Notes: generated from the letters alone by a model not told the origin. Positions 19,666 through 28,631 are shown, counted from the stretch's first letter. The stretch: DNA of 64,000 bases from Pseudomonas beijingensis (GCF_030687295.1 NZ_CP117425.1:62001-126000); one strand, 5' to 3'. A program made the numbers and translations.

Positions 19666-20972
19666 ACCCGCGTCTGGCCGCCGCCAAGGCACTTGCCGCG
19701 GTACTCAGCGGGAAAGCCTCGCTGAACAGTTCCCTGCCGACCCAACTGGACAAGGTGGAAGACCGTGATCGCGGTTTCACCCAGGACCTGGCGTTCGGCA
19801 CCGCTCGTTGGCAGCCACGGCTGTCGGCCCTGGCGGCCAAGCTGTTGCAGAAGCCGTTCAAGGCCGCCGATGCCGACGTCGAGGCGCTGCTGCTGGTGGG
19901 GCTCTATCAACTGCTCTACACCCGCGTCCCCGCCCACGCCGCCATCGGCGAAACCGTGGGCTGCGCCGACAAGCTGAAGAAGCCCTGGGCCAAGGCCCTG
20001 CTCAATGCCGTGTTGCGTCGCGCCCAGCGGGAAAGCGAAACCCTGCTGGCCGAGCTGGAACACGACCCGGTGGTGCGCACCGCCCACCCGCGCTGGTTGC
20101 AGAAATCCCTCAAGGCGTTCTGGCCCGAGCAATGGGAAGCCATCTGCGCCGCCAACAATGCCCATCCGCCGATGATCCTGCGGGTCAATCGTCGCCACCA
20201 TAGCCGCGATGCCTACTTGGCGTTGCTGGGCGAGGCGGGCATCCCAGCCATCCCGTGCCAGTACAGCCGCGACGGCATCGTCCTGGAAACCCCGGGCGAT
20301 GTACGGGCACTGCCGGGCTTTGCCGAGGGCTGGATCAGCGTCCAGGACGAAGCTGCCCAACTGGCCGCCGACCTCCTGGAACTGGCGCCCGGTCAACGGG
20401 TGCTGGACGCCTGCTGCGCGCCGGGGGGCAAGACCTGTCACATTCTCGAGGCCGAGCCGAAGCTGGCCGGCGTGGTGGCGGTGGACCTGGAAGCCAAGCG
20501 CCTGGTGCGGGTCAAGGAAAACCTCGAACGCCTGGGCCTGGATGCCGAACTGATCGCCGCCGATGGCCGCGACACCGCGAGCTGGTGGGACGGCAAGCTC
20601 TTCCAGCGCATCCTCTTGGACGCGCCATGCTCGGCCACCGGCGTGATCCGCCGGCATCCGGACATCAAGCTCACCCGCCAGCCGGACGACATCGCCGCAT
20701 TAGCCGTGCTGCAAGGTGAACTGCTCGATGCCCTGTGGTCGACCCTGGACGTGGGCGGCATGCTGCTTTACGCCACCTGTTCGACCTTGCCGACCGAGAA
20801 CACCGAGGTGATCGAGGCATTCCTCGCTCGCACCCCGGGCGCCCGGGAGCTGGACATCGCGACCCAGGCCGGCCTCAAGCAGCCCCATGGCCGTCAGTTG
20901 CTGGCCCAAGAAGGCGGGCACGATGGGTTCTATTACGCCAAGTTGATCAAGATTGCCGCCGCACGCGGTTAA
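19662..20972 (+). CDS. rsmB: 16S rRNA (cytosine(967)-C(5))-methyltransferase
   Basis: 436 residues. N-terminal NusB-like RNA-binding domain (1-140) and a C-terminal SAM methyltransferase domain: motif [17 protein letters not shown] and the catalytic [18 protein letters not shown] followed by [15 protein letters not shown] (the two Cys of the RsmB/Nol1 mechanism). Methylates C967 of 16S rRNA. Overlaps fmt by 4 bases and precedes trkA by 23 bp. Confidence 0.97.
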   Translation: MNPRLAAAKALAAVLSGKASLNSSLPTQLDKVEDRDRGFTQDLAFGTARWQPRLSALAAKLLQKPFKAADADVEALLLVGLYQLLYTRVPAHAAIGETVGCADKLKKPWAKALLNAVLRRAQRESETLLAELEHDPVVRTAHPRWLQKSLKAFWPEQWEAICAANNAHPPMILRVNRRHHSRDAYLALLGEAGIPAIPCQYSRDGIVLETPGDVRALPGFAEGWISVQDEAAQLAADLLELAPGQRVLDACCAPGGKTCHILEAEPKLAGVVAVDLEAKRLVRVKENLERLGLDAELIAADGRDTASWWDGKLFQRILLDAPCSATGVIRRHPDIKLTRQPDDIAALAVLQGELLDALWSTLDVGGMLLYATCSTLPTENTEVIEAFLARTPGARELDIATQAGLKQPHGRQLLAQEGGHDGFYYAKLIKIAAARG

Positions 20973-20995
20973 ACCGATTCGATAGGAGTGGCTGG

Positions 20996-22369
20996 ATGAA
21001 AATCATCATCCTCGGTGCAGGGCAGGTCGGCGGTTCGCTGGCGGAACATTTGGCCAGCGAGGCCAACGACATCACCGTGGTCGACACCGACGGCGAACGC
21101 CTGCGCGACCTCGGTGATCGCCTCGACATCCGCACCGTGCAAGGTCGCGGCTCGTTGCCGACGGTGCTGCGCCAGGCCGGCGCCGACGACGCGGACATGC
21201 TCGTGGCCGTGACCAACAGCGATGAAACCAACATGGTCGCCTGCCAGGTCGCCCACACGTTGTTCCACACCCCGACCAAGATCGCCCGGGTGCGCGAAGC
21301 GGCCTACCTGACCCGCGCCGACCTGTTCGACAACGAAGCGATCCCGGTGGATGTGCTGATCAGCCCCGAGCAGGTGGTGACCAACTACATCAAGCGCCTG
21401 ATCGAGCACCCCGGCGCTTTGCAAGTGATCGACTTTGCCGAAGGCAAGGCGCAACTGGTGGCGGTCAAGGCCTACTACGGCGGGCCGCTGGTGGGCCAGC
21501 AACTGCGCCAGTTGCGCGAGCACATGCCGAATGTGGAGACGCGGGTCGCGGCGATCTTCCGCCGTGACCGGCCGATCCTGCCCCAGGGCGACACGGTGAT
21601 CGAAGCCGACGACGAGGTATTTTTCATCGCCGCCAAAGCGAATATTCGCGCGGTCATGAGCGAAATGCGTCGCCTGGATGAGAACTACAAGCGCATCGTC
21701 ATCGCCGGTGGCGGGCAGATCGGCGAGCGCCTGGCCGAAGCCATCGAAAGCCGCTACCAGGTCAAGATCATCGAGATGAACCCGGCGCGCTGCCGCTACC
21801 TCTCCGACACCCTCGACAGCACCGTGGTGCTGCAGGGCAGTGCCTCGGACCGCGACCTGCTGTTGGAAGAGAACATCGCCGATGCGGACATCTTCCTGGC
21901 CCTGACCAACGACGACGAAGCCAACATCATGTCGTCGCTACTGGCCAAGCGCCTGGGGGCGAAGAAGGTCATGACCATCATCAACAACCCGGCCTACGTC
22001 GACCTGATCCAGGGCGGCGACATCGACATCGCCATCAGCCCACAACTGGCAACCATCGGCACCCTGCTGGCCCACGTGCGCCGCGGCGACATCGTCAGCG
22101 TGCACTCCCTGCGCCGTGGCGCGGCCGAAGCCATCGAGGCGATCGCCCACGGCGACGCCAAGTCCAGCAAAGTCATCGGCAAGGCCATCCGCGACATCGG
22201 CCTACCGCCGGGCACCACCATCGGCGCGATCATCCGCGACGAACAAGTGCTGATCGCCCACGACGACACCGCCATCCAGACCGGCGACCATGTGATCCTG
22301 TTCCTGGTGGACAAGAAGCACATTCGCGATGTGGAGAAGCTGTTCCATGTGGGGTTGAGTTTCTTCTGA
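20996..22369 (+). CDS. trkA: Trk system K+ uptake regulatory subunit TrkA
   Basis: 457 residues. Cytoplasmic NAD-binding regulator of the TrkH/TrkG potassium channel. Two RCK units in tandem, each with a Rossmann loop ([10 protein letters not shown] at residue 7; [10 protein letters not shown] near 240) and a C-terminal RCK_C domain. Start taken at the ATG behind AGGAG (GATAGGAGTGGCTGG); the open frame extends upstream through rsmB and is not used. Last gene of the def-fmt-rsmB-trkA run; TrkH is not in the window. Confidence 0.97.
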   Translation: MKIIILGAGQVGGSLAEHLASEANDITVVDTDGERLRDLGDRLDIRTVQGRGSLPTVLRQAGADDADMLVAVTNSDETNMVACQVAHTLFHTPTKIARVREAAYLTRADLFDNEAIPVDVLISPEQVVTNYIKRLIEHPGALQVIDFAEGKAQLVAVKAYYGGPLVGQQLRQLREHMPNVETRVAAIFRRDRPILPQGDTVIEADDEVFFIAAKANIRAVMSEMRRLDENYKRIVIAGGGQIGERLAEAIESRYQVKIIEMNPARCRYLSDTLDSTVVLQGSASDRDLLLEENIADADIFLALTNDDEANIMSSLLAKRLGAKKVMTIINNPAYVDLIQGGDIDIAISPQLATIGTLLAHVRRGDIVSVHSLRRGAAEAIEAIAHGDAKSSKVIGKAIRDIGLPPGTTIGAIIRDEQVLIAHDDTAIQTGDHVILFLVDKKHIRDVEKLFHVGLSFF

Positions 22370-22399
22370 TCCAGGCTTTGCGGTGGCAGCAATGGCCTC

Positions 22400-22496
22400 A
22401 TCGCGAGCAAGCTCGCTCCCACAGAGGATCTCCATGGCTCACAAATATTTGTGAGCCACCCCAACCCCCTGTGGGAGCGAGCTTGCTCGCGATAGC
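22400..22496. repeat. REP pair, family 1 (tail-to-tail)
   Basis: CGAGCAAGCTCGCTCCCAC followed by GTGGGAGCGAGCTTGCTCG, with the opposite polarity to most pairs here, between trkA and the TPR gene. Confidence 0.88.
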
Positions 22497-22547
22497 TATC
22501 TAGCAGCCAACTAATCAACCCCTGACACACCAGATAAGGACGCCGCC

Positions 22548-22859
22548 ATGCTCGACTCCCTGGAAAAAATGCTCGCCAAAGGTGTGGACAACGCCCTGCT
22601 GCGCTTCGGCCTGGGCAAGGGCTACCTGGACCTCGGCGAATTCGCCCGTGCCGCCGAACACTTCCAACGCTGCGTCGAATTCGACCCCAAATACTCAGCC
22701 GCCTGGAAACTGCTGGGCAAGGCCCACCAAGGCCAAGGCAACCTACCGGCAGCCCGCCAAGCCTGGGAACAAGGCCTCGAAGCCGCCCGCGCCCACGGCG
22801 ACAAACAAGCCGAAAAAGAAATGACCGTGTTCCTCAAAAAACTGGACCGCCACCCCTGA
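22548..22859 (+). CDS. Small tetratricopeptide repeat protein
   Basis: 103 residues, all helical. Two to three TPR units are visible: the stretches around LGKGYLDLGEFARAAEHFQRC and YSAAWKLLGKAHQGQGNLPAA keep the W/L-G-Y-A-F-A-P spacing. No signal peptide; TPRs mediate protein contacts, partner unknown. The 3' end of this gene and the REP behind it occur a second time at 26372-26547 on the far side of the accessory segment, in decayed form. Confidence 0.88.
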   Translation: MLDSLEKMLAKGVDNALLRFGLGKGYLDLGEFARAAEHFQRCVEFDPKYSAAWKLLGKAHQGQGNLPAARQAWEQGLEAARAHGDKQAEKEMTVFLKKLDRHP

Positions 22860-22879
22860 CTTCACACAAAACTGCTTTT

Positions 22880-22920
22880 GTGGCGAGGGAGCTTGCTCCC
22901 GCTTGAGTGCGCAGCACTCA
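22880..22920. repeat. REP half-element, family 2
   Basis: TGGCGAGGGAGCTTGCTCC then a GAGTGCGCAGCACTC hairpin, directly after the TPR gene. It is part of the segment duplicated at 26.4-26.5 kb. Confidence 0.85.
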
Positions 22921-22976
22921 CAAAAAAGCCCACCCAATCCACTGCCGATCCGCTAAAAGCTCAGCCGGCGCAAAAT

Positions 22977-23070
22977 CTGTGGGAGCAAAGCTTGCTCGCG
23001 ATAGCGGTAGACCAGCCAAACCAGTTGTCGACTGACCTGCCCCAATCGCGAGCAAGCTTTGCTCCCACAG
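22977..23070. repeat. REP pair, family 1 (inverted)
   Basis: GTGGGAGCAAAGCTTGCTCG facing its complement. It marks the left end of the AT-richer stretch. Confidence 0.9.
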
Positions 23071-23585
23071 GTTTGTGGCTGAACTGATCGGCACTCCCCG
23101 CTCTCCCAGTCCAGTAAAAATGAAATGATTTGAACCCAATCCGCTTGTTGTAGTGACGTACTGGTCAGCATTGAGGCGCAGGTCAACGGCGGCTCGGTCC
23201 CCAACGCGCCCTCTCGATACTGATCATCAAGACCTGACTGGAAACACACATGTCCGAAATTACCCAAATGATCATTGCTCTTTGGGGGGCGGGTTGTTCC
23301 TGAAACGGCGGCGGTTTGAGCAGATTAGCTGAACGAGAAAAGGGAACGTATCTAATACCAGAAATAAATTCGTCCCCTTATTCCGAAAACCCTGTAGTCC
23401 ATCTCCTAAGCTGTCATTGAGGTATTGAGCCTCCTACATCTCCGTGCTTAATTAGAAAACCAGACAAGCAGTTCTGGCCACAGCACATTTAACTTTACGA
23501 TCAAAAGGACTTGAGTTAATGAAGCAGAACGGATTGATTTACCCCAACGCTGGTAAATGGCGGTTAAAGCATTGACGCACTATTT
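23071..23585. other. Gap of about 515 bases without a convincing gene
   Basis: AT-richer than the flanks. It holds a short ORF at 23519-23575 behind AAAAGGACTTG (18 codons, stop TGA), a solitary half of the AATAAATCTGTCCCC palindrome (about 23354-23374), and one copy of an imperfect 36-base repeat (23121-23156) whose partner (28 of 36 bases by eye) lies at 24241-24276 beyond the membrane-protein gene. I see no promoter or RNA that I can defend. Confidence 0.5.
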
Positions 23586-23753
23586 ATGGGGAAGGGAGAG
23601 GAGCTTGAGTTCGATTTCAATAATATTGGTTTGCAAATAAAAGAGCACAATATCTCATTATTGAAGCAGGCTATCGAGAGCACTAAATCACGGGCACGTA
23701 TCATCCGGTGGGCCCAAAGGTGGCTTACGATACCGACAAAGAACTATAAATAA
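23586..23753 (+). pseudogene. Coding-looking 55-residue remnant
   Basis: Opens ATGGGGAAGGGAGAGGAG and reads 55 codons of plausible, charged, helical protein (contains FDFNNIGLQIKEHN and IRWAQRWL) before TAA. There is no ribosome site, and the frame continues upstream as SIDALF until a TAA at about 23563, so it is more likely the 3' part of a decayed gene than a real small gene. I recognise no family. Confidence 0.3.
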
Positions 23754-23756
23754 TAG

Positions 23757-23790
23757 TGCCATGGCATTGAGTAACACTGTTGCCATGGCA
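23757..23790. promoter_or_regulatory. Twin palindromic operator candidate
   Basis: The 10-base palindrome TGCCATGGCA occurs twice, at 23757-23766 and 23781-23790, 24 bases apart start to start, just downstream of a TATAAA/TAAT -10-like stretch (23745-23754) and just before the ribosome site of the membrane-protein gene. Two identical palindromes near two helical turns apart suggest a repressor site. Confidence 0.45.
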
Positions 23791-23803
23791 CAAGGACAAA
23801 AAC

Positions 23804-24217
23804 ATGAAGATAAGGAATTCGTTGTTTTTTTATTTGGCAAGTCTCTCAGCTACTCCAATAATCGGTGGTTACAATTTATACTCTAACTACGAGAATAACT
23901 TGTATGCGATCGAGTATGACACTATCGTTATCCCATTCACAGCAATTATGAGTACGCTGTTCATATCGCTGCTAGTTCTGATGCTGCAGAGACCTTATCG
24001 GTTAAAAAAATCAAACAACATGCCCCGCTCCCTTCTTACAAAAACCGCAAGCGTACTCGCCACAATCGTAACGTCAGTCCTATTGCTTGATAATCTAATC
24101 TACTGGTTGCACCCAAACCATTTACCAACTTTCCTGATGTTTTTAATGGCTTCCTGTTTTTATATTTATTATCAGTTGCAGCTTTATGGCATTAAAAGTG
24201 CCGATCCTAATCACTAG
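23804..24217 (+). CDS. Hypothetical four-helix membrane protein
   Basis: 137 residues, unrecognised. Four hydrophobic segments at about 6-26, 40-62, 80-98 and 105-128 are separated by short basic loops (RPYRLKKSNN). Codon use is AT-rich and unlike the neighbouring housekeeping genes, suggesting acquisition. I chose the ATG at 23804, 7 bases after AAGGA; a TTG 24 bases upstream would put the start inside the palindrome. Small inner-membrane proteins of this shape include immunity proteins and holin-like proteins, but nothing here decides between them. Confidence 0.6.
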   Translation: MKIRNSLFFYLASLSATPIIGGYNLYSNYENNLYAIEYDTIVIPFTAIMSTLFISLLVLMLQRPYRLKKSNNMPRSLLTKTASVLATIVTSVLLLDNLIYWLHPNHLPTFLMFLMASCFYIYYQLQLYGIKSADPNH

Positions 24218-24378
24218 AGTTTCAGGATACTGCCGGCAAAGCGAAATTATTTGAATCCCATACGTTCGTTGTAGAGAATCGCCGGCCGTCCAATCACCTC
24301 CCTTCGTCTCGTAAAGTGGCAACCCGACCGACCCGTGCCTATAGTCTTTGGCGCTAGATAGCTACCGGAGGCATGGAC

Positions 24379-26367
24379 ATGAGCCAGAGCATTTCACCCG
24401 CCGCTTCAACTGCGCAAAAAACAGGCATGGTCGCCACGACCTTATGGGGCTCGGACAAAATCGCAGGTATCACGGTCGATCCGGACGGTGCTATCTGGCT
24501 TGGCGCTTATAGCCGCCTGGGGCTGGGAGGTGAAGAGGATTCAGGCTTCACCGGCAGCCTGGTCCGGTTCAATGCCAACGGTAGCCTGGACCGCGACTTC
24601 AGCGGCGACGGTAAATCCCTCCTCCCGGTGTCGCTCGACATCGAGGACGGCGGTAATGCCGCCGTGCAGCCGGGCGGGGGCTACCTGGTGGCGCGCTACG
24701 TGAAAGTAGGCGACGCCTGGGTGTCGGGCGTCAGTCGTAACTTGGCGGACGGCAGCCTCGACACGAGTTTCGGGAACGGCGGCACCGTGACAGTGCCTTT
24801 CTATTGGAATGAAGATCTAGGCCAGCAAGCGTCGTTCTCCGTGCAACGCGACGGCAGCTTCTTCGCAAGCGCTGGGTATCCGTCCGGGGAGATCTATATC
24901 GCCCGCTTCGATGCGACGGGGGCCTTGGTCTCGTCTTTCGCAGAGGCTGGGATCCTGCACCTACCCGCGGCCGTCGGCATTCACCCCAGTAGCACGTTCG
25001 ACGTTTCGCTGCAGGGAGACGGGAAGGTATTGGTCACGGGGCAAGATACCCTGACCCGCCTCAACCCGGACGGTACGCTGGATAGCAGCTTTGCGAACGG
25101 CGGCAGCCTGGCCCTGGATGTTCACGCGGACGCCCTCGTCATCCAGGATGACGGCAAAATCCTGCTGGCGGGCGCCTCGGGCGGCGTGGCGACCGTCATC
25201 CGACTCAATGCCGACGGCTCACTCGACACCGATTTCGGTGATCAGGGTCAGGTACGTTGGGGCTCGGAAAGCGCTCCTTTCGCAGTCGCCGACATGATCG
25301 TGCTGGCCGACGGCAGGCTGTTGATTGGTGGAAGCCAAGGGACCAGCGCGGACGGCTACCTGGCCGCCTTGGTCCAGTTGAACCCCGACGGCAGCCTGGA
25401 CCACAGCTTTGGCAACCCCGACGACGGCTATTACCACCTTGACGGTGGCCGCGATGATGACTTCTTGCTCGGGACCGCCTCGTTCGACGATGCGATCTTT
25501 GGCGGGGCCGGAAACGACCTGCTCGATGGCCAGCAAGGTCGTGACCTGCTGACGGGCGGCGCCGGGGACGATACTTTCCGTTACCAGGCAGTCACAGACA
25601 GCTACCGCACCGCAAACGCGGCCCATAGCGACCGCATCACCGACTTCGACCCCAGCAGCGATACCCTCGACCTCTCCTCCCTGGGCTTCCTCGGGCTGGG
25701 CAATGGCCATGACGGAACGCTGGCGATACGCGTCAATGAAAGCGGGACGCGGACCTACCTCAAAAGTTTCGAGGCCAACGTCGATGGGGAACGCTTCGAA
25801 GTGGTTTTCGACGGTAACTTGGGCCAAACGCTGAATGAAACCAACATCCTGTTTCAGCAAGCCAGGTTGACGGGCACCGAAGGGGACGATCGTCTACAAG
25901 GCAATGCTCTGGGCGAAATCATCGAAGGGGGCGCGGGCGATGATCGCCTTTATGGCGCGCTAGGGAATGATGTGTTGGTTGGCGGAGAGGGTCGAGACCT
26001 GTTGGTGGGTGGCGGGAACAATGATGTGTTCCGCTTCGACGGACTGAGCGACAGCTACCGTACCGCCACCGAAAACCACACTGATCGCTTGATGGACTAT
26101 ACCGCGGGTGAAGACACGATCGACTTGTCGGCCTTGGGCTTTACCCGGCTGGGAGATGGTTACGACGGCACGTTGGATGTGGTTCTCAATGAGGCCAAGA
26201 ACCTGACTTATTTGAAGAGTTATGAAGCTGACGCCTCTGGGGCTCGATTTGAGTTGAGTCTGGTAGGGGACCACTCCGGTTACGGTAACTTGAATATCGT
26301 CTTCGCCGAGCCTTTGGAAGAGGAGGCTATTCGGTTGGTCGGAGTGGCTGACGACGTCTGGGTGTAG
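24379..26367 (+). CDS. Delta-60 repeat / RTX protein with two AlgE-type R modules
   Basis: 662 residues, no N-terminal signal peptide. Residues about 25-365 contain at least five delta-60 repeats (NADGSLDTDFGDQGQ, NPDGTLDSSFANGG), a family predicted to fold as a beta-propeller. Residues about 365-655 are two RTX blocks (GGAGNDLLDGQQGRDLLTGG; GGAGDDRLYGALGND), each followed by TDSYRTA, DFDPSSDTLDLSSLGF and TRTYLKSFEA or close variants, the same layout as the R modules of AlgE mannuronan C5-epimerases. The R modules bind Ca2+ and carry type I secretion information. There is no epimerase A module and no secretion gene nearby. Start at the ATG 7 bases after GGAGG. Confidence 0.85.
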   Translation: MSQSISPAASTAQKTGMVATTLWGSDKIAGITVDPDGAIWLGAYSRLGLGGEEDSGFTGSLVRFNANGSLDRDFSGDGKSLLPVSLDIEDGGNAAVQPGGGYLVARYVKVGDAWVSGVSRNLADGSLDTSFGNGGTVTVPFYWNEDLGQQASFSVQRDGSFFASAGYPSGEIYIARFDATGALVSSFAEAGILHLPAAVGIHPSSTFDVSLQGDGKVLVTGQDTLTRLNPDGTLDSSFANGGSLALDVHADALVIQDDGKILLAGASGGVATVIRLNADGSLDTDFGDQGQVRWGSESAPFAVADMIVLADGRLLIGGSQGTSADGYLAALVQLNPDGSLDHSFGNPDDGYYHLDGGRDDDFLLGTASFDDAIFGGAGNDLLDGQQGRDLLTGGAGDDTFRYQAVTDSYRTANAAHSDRITDFDPSSDTLDLSSLGFLGLGNGHDGTLAIRVNESGTRTYLKSFEANVDGERFEVVFDGNLGQTLNETNILFQQARLTGTEGDDRLQGNALGEIIEGGAGDDRLYGALGNDVLVGGEGRDLLVGGGNNDVFRFDGLSDSYRTATENHTDRLMDYTAGEDTIDLSALGFTRLGDGYDGTLDVVLNEAKNLTYLKSYEADASGARFELSLVGDHSGYGNLNIVFAEPLEEEAIRLVGVADDVWV

Positions 26368-26371
26368 AGCG

Positions 26372-26547
26372 CAAACGGCAGCACGCCAGCCTGAGAACAA
26401 GGCCTGGAAGCTGCCCGAGCCCACGGCGGCAAGCAGGCCTATTCTTCAAAAATTGGATCGCCATCCCTGAATTCACACAAACCGCTTTTTGTGGCGAGGG
26501 AGCTTGCTCCCGCTTGAGTGCGAAGCACTCATAAAAAAGCCCACCAC
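26372..26547 (+). pseudogene. Decayed duplicate of the TPR gene 3' end plus its REP
   Basis: Aligns with 22745-22936: CGGCAGC, GAACAAGGCCT, GCCCACGGCG, the TGA stop, then TTCACACAAA, the whole family-2 REP and AAAAAAGCCCACC in the same order, with point changes and one deletion of about 17 bases. It begins 5 bases after the RTX gene stop. Together the two copies bracket the 23-26.4 kb segment as direct repeats. Confidence 0.8.
26490..26531. repeat. REP half-element, family 2 (duplicated copy)
   Basis: Same unit as at 22880-22920, carried within the duplicated TPR tail. Confidence 0.85.
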
Positions 26548-26590
26548 GTTTTCAATACCCGCCCGCCGAGCAGCCAACACACAAAACTCT

Positions 26591-26632
26591 GTGGCGAGGG
26601 GATTTATCCCCGCTGGGCTGCGCAGCAGCCCC
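26591..26632. repeat. REP half-element, family 2
   Basis: GTGGCGAGGGGATTTATCC with the GCTGGGCTGCGCAGCAGCCC hairpin, upstream of the next small gene. Confidence 0.85.
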
Positions 26633-26770
26633 AAACAGCCAACGCGGTTTGTCTGATATTCCGAGATACCAGGATCCAGGGCCGTTTCAGCCACTTTATG
26701 CTGCAGAGGCAGCAGCGTTTAGTTCAAGCTCTAATGCCTAGCACTCTTTTTTATGCACCAGGAGCCCTTG

Positions 26771-27181
26771 ATGCAATTTCGAGGTTTTACGTTCGGCCAC
26801 ATTGAGGTCGAGGTCGAAGGACGCGCCTACGACCTACATAACTTCTATGCGGTCAGCGCCATTAACTATGTAGCGCTAGAACGGACGCTTACTCTCAGGT
26901 TTACTCGGCACCCCGAAGACTGGGTGCCACCAGAGGAAGCTAGACAGATCACCGTGACGTTTCATGAGGTGAGCTACTTCCGTGCCGAAGGGCGCGATCC
27001 TGATTTGGCCGAGGATGATTGTGTACTGCATGCAATTGGCACTGTCGAGACTGATGCCGAGACGGAAAGTTTTTACCTGTCGGATAACATTCCGGCAGAC
27101 CAGCATTTAGTTATGTGTTTTGCGTCCGGGCTGACATTACGGATTCAGGCGGAGGAAGCCAGGTGTGAGATTGATTTCTAG
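26771..27181 (+). CDS. Hypothetical acidic protein
   Basis: 136 residues, unrecognised. Predominantly beta-like (alternating hydrophobics in GFTFGHIEVEVEGRAYDL and ERTLTLRFTRHPEDWV) and strongly acidic in the second half (DPDLAEDD, ETDAETE). No signal peptide or membrane segment, so cytoplasmic. ATG chosen 6 bases behind GGAG (CAGGAGCCCTTG); an upstream start would add six residues. The size, acidity and company of DUF1963 and NADAR genes resemble immunity-type genes, but no toxin gene is adjacent. Confidence 0.6.
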   Translation: MQFRGFTFGHIEVEVEGRAYDLHNFYAVSAINYVALERTLTLRFTRHPEDWVPPEEARQITVTFHEVSYFRAEGRDPDLAEDDCVLHAIGTVETDAETESFYLSDNIPADQHLVMCFASGLTLRIQAEEARCEIDF

Positions 27182-27214
27182 GCGCCCGCTGTGGCCGATT
27201 CTTGAAGAAACCGG

Positions 27215-27275
27215 GGGACAGACCACGATTTGGGCTCACCTGTAATCGGACTGTCTCATAATCGTGGTCTGTTCC
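27215..27275. repeat. Inverted repeat GGACAGACCACGATT / AATCGTGGTCTGTTCC
   Basis: Near-perfect 16-base arms around a 29-base spacer, in the gap between two converging genes; could terminate both. Bases 27237-27280 recur almost unchanged at 33456-33500. Confidence 0.75.
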
Positions 27276-27301
27276 GTTTCCCCAAGACAACACCTCAACC
27301 C

Positions 27302-27784
27302 TTAGGTTGAACAGAACGTAAGTACGCTCTCATATATTGCTGCGTCTTGAGTTATCAGTAAGAGGCGACAGGCGCCAAGCAGAGCATGCACGGGTTGTAA
27401 ATCTTCAATTTGTGCCCAGAACTTGTCGACCTTATCGCTCTCTCCGAACGGTTGAAATGCGATAGCGCTGCTAAATTTTAAGAGCCTCACCCGATCAGGC
27501 AAGCGCTCAAAAACATACCACTCATCAAAGCCCGGCGTGGGCAACTGATCGATATCCATAATGATAGGACTGATCGCCAAGTCACCTACACGTTGCCACC
27601 CGCTAGCGATCTCAACGGCGCTAAGGTTATAGGGCCCGCTATCCGACGCAGCAATCGCCACATAACGCCCACGTACGAGCTGAGGAAGCTGGCGAATGAG
27701 GTCGCCCAGGTTAACGTCGTATCCATCGTGCCAGTCGAGAGCGCTGTAGCCCGCGTGCGCCCCGGTATGCAGTTCGGTTGTCAT
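27302..27784 (-). CDS. Hypothetical protein
   Basis: 160 residues, soluble and unrecognised. Contains ALDWHDGYDVNLGDLIRQLPQ at residues 15-35 and an acidic alpha/beta body (IIMDIDQLPTPGFDEWYVFERLP). AAAGGAAATAC precedes the ATG. The layout is a little like SMI1/KNR4-type immunity proteins, but the motif match is too weak to assign. Transcribed leftward, in the same direction as the DUF1963 gene behind it, with a palindromic repeat between them. Confidence 0.6.
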   Translation of the reverse strand: MTTELHTGAHAGYSALDWHDGYDVNLGDLIRQLPQLVRGRYVAIAASDSGPYNLSAVEIASGWQRVGDLAISPIIMDIDQLPTPGFDEWYVFERLPDRVRLLKFSSAIAFQPFGESDKVDKFWAQIEDLQPVHALLGACRLLLITQDAAIYESVLTFCST

Positions 27785-27818
27785 GTATTTCCTTTGAGGA
27801 TCAGCGATGACAAAAAAC

Positions 27819-27850
27819 GGATTTATCTCCTGGGAATAAATCTGTCCCCG
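27819..27850. repeat. Short palindromic repeat (GGATTTAT / AATAAATCTGTCCCC)
   Basis: Member of the family seen complete at 28594-28631; left arm degraded. Lies between the 160-residue protein and the DUF1963 gene. Confidence 0.7.
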
Positions 27851-27854
27851 ACTC

Positions 27855-28550
27855 CTAGTAAAAGTCGTAGTAAAGAGCCCACTCCCCAGTTTTGTTGTGC
27901 TTCCAGAACATCAGGCTCCCACTGTCGACCACGTTCAGATTGATCTTCGAGTCCGATGAGATCTGGAACACAAACTCAAAGCCTTCACCCGGATCAACAC
28001 CCGACTGGCAGAACGAGGGGTAACCGCCGATCTTGTGTTCGTAGGTGTGGGTGACCAAGTCGTAATAGCTCTGGATCTTGCCCGCGCGTTCCAGCGTGAG
28101 GATTGCTTGCTCAAGGTCCTCCGGAACACCACCGCCATCCCACAGTGGAAAGTCCTCCGGCACAGCTTGCGCTGTCAGTGGGAAGGGTTTGAGGAATGTA
28201 CCTGCCACCGACAGAGACTTGCGCACCAACACATCATCCAACCCATACTCGCGGATGACCCAATTATTCCCCATCGGCTCAAAGTGCTCGGGGAACGGGT
28301 TTGAAATGAACACCGTCAGCACACGAACCCCCGCTAGCAGAGGGCTATTGATGGGCAGGGCGGGCAGGTAAAACTGCGCATAGGGGAGCAACTGTTGCCC
28401 CGCCTGATTAGTGGGCACCTCTTCATCCGGTCGGAACAGGAATACATTGCCCAGCCAGCTTTCTTCATCGGTGCCGGCAGGACGAAAGCCGCCGGCAATG
28501 AGCTTCACGGCGGGGCGGGCCAGGCGTTGCTTGATTTCCTGGATTTCCAT
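27855..28550 (-). CDS. DUF1963 (YwqG-like) family protein
   Basis: 231 residues. The C-terminal half has the DUF1963 hallmark order: HKIGGYPSFCQ, then FEFVFQISSD, then DSGSLMFWKHNKTGEWALYYDFY. The N-terminal part RPAVKLIAGGFRPAGTDEESWLGN also fits. Members are cytoplasmic proteins of unknown biochemical function, often encoded near polymorphic toxin systems where they are suspected immunity proteins. AAGGAGG lies 11 bases before the ATG. Flanked on both sides by GGGGACAGATTTATT palindromes. Confidence 0.82.
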   Translation of the reverse strand: MEIQEIKQRLARPAVKLIAGGFRPAGTDEESWLGNVFLFRPDEEVPTNQAGQQLLPYAQFYLPALPINSPLLAGVRVLTVFISNPFPEHFEPMGNNWVIREYGLDDVLVRKSLSVAGTFLKPFPLTAQAVPEDFPLWDGGGVPEDLEQAILTLERAGKIQSYYDLVTHTYEHKIGGYPSFCQSGVDPGEGFEFVFQISSDSKINLNVVDSGSLMFWKHNKTGEWALYYDFY

Positions 28551-28593
28551 GGCGATGTAAACCTCCTTTTTACTACAGGATTAATACTGAAAA

Positions 28594-28631
28594 GGGGACA
28601 GATTTATTTGCTGGAAAATAAATCTGTCCCC
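28594..28631. repeat. Short palindromic repeat GGGGACAGATTTATT / AATAAATCTGTCCCC
   Basis: Perfect arms of 15 bases around a short loop (TGCTGGAA). Same family at 27819-27850 and 33401-33437. Found only in the accessory part of the window. Confidence 0.85.
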
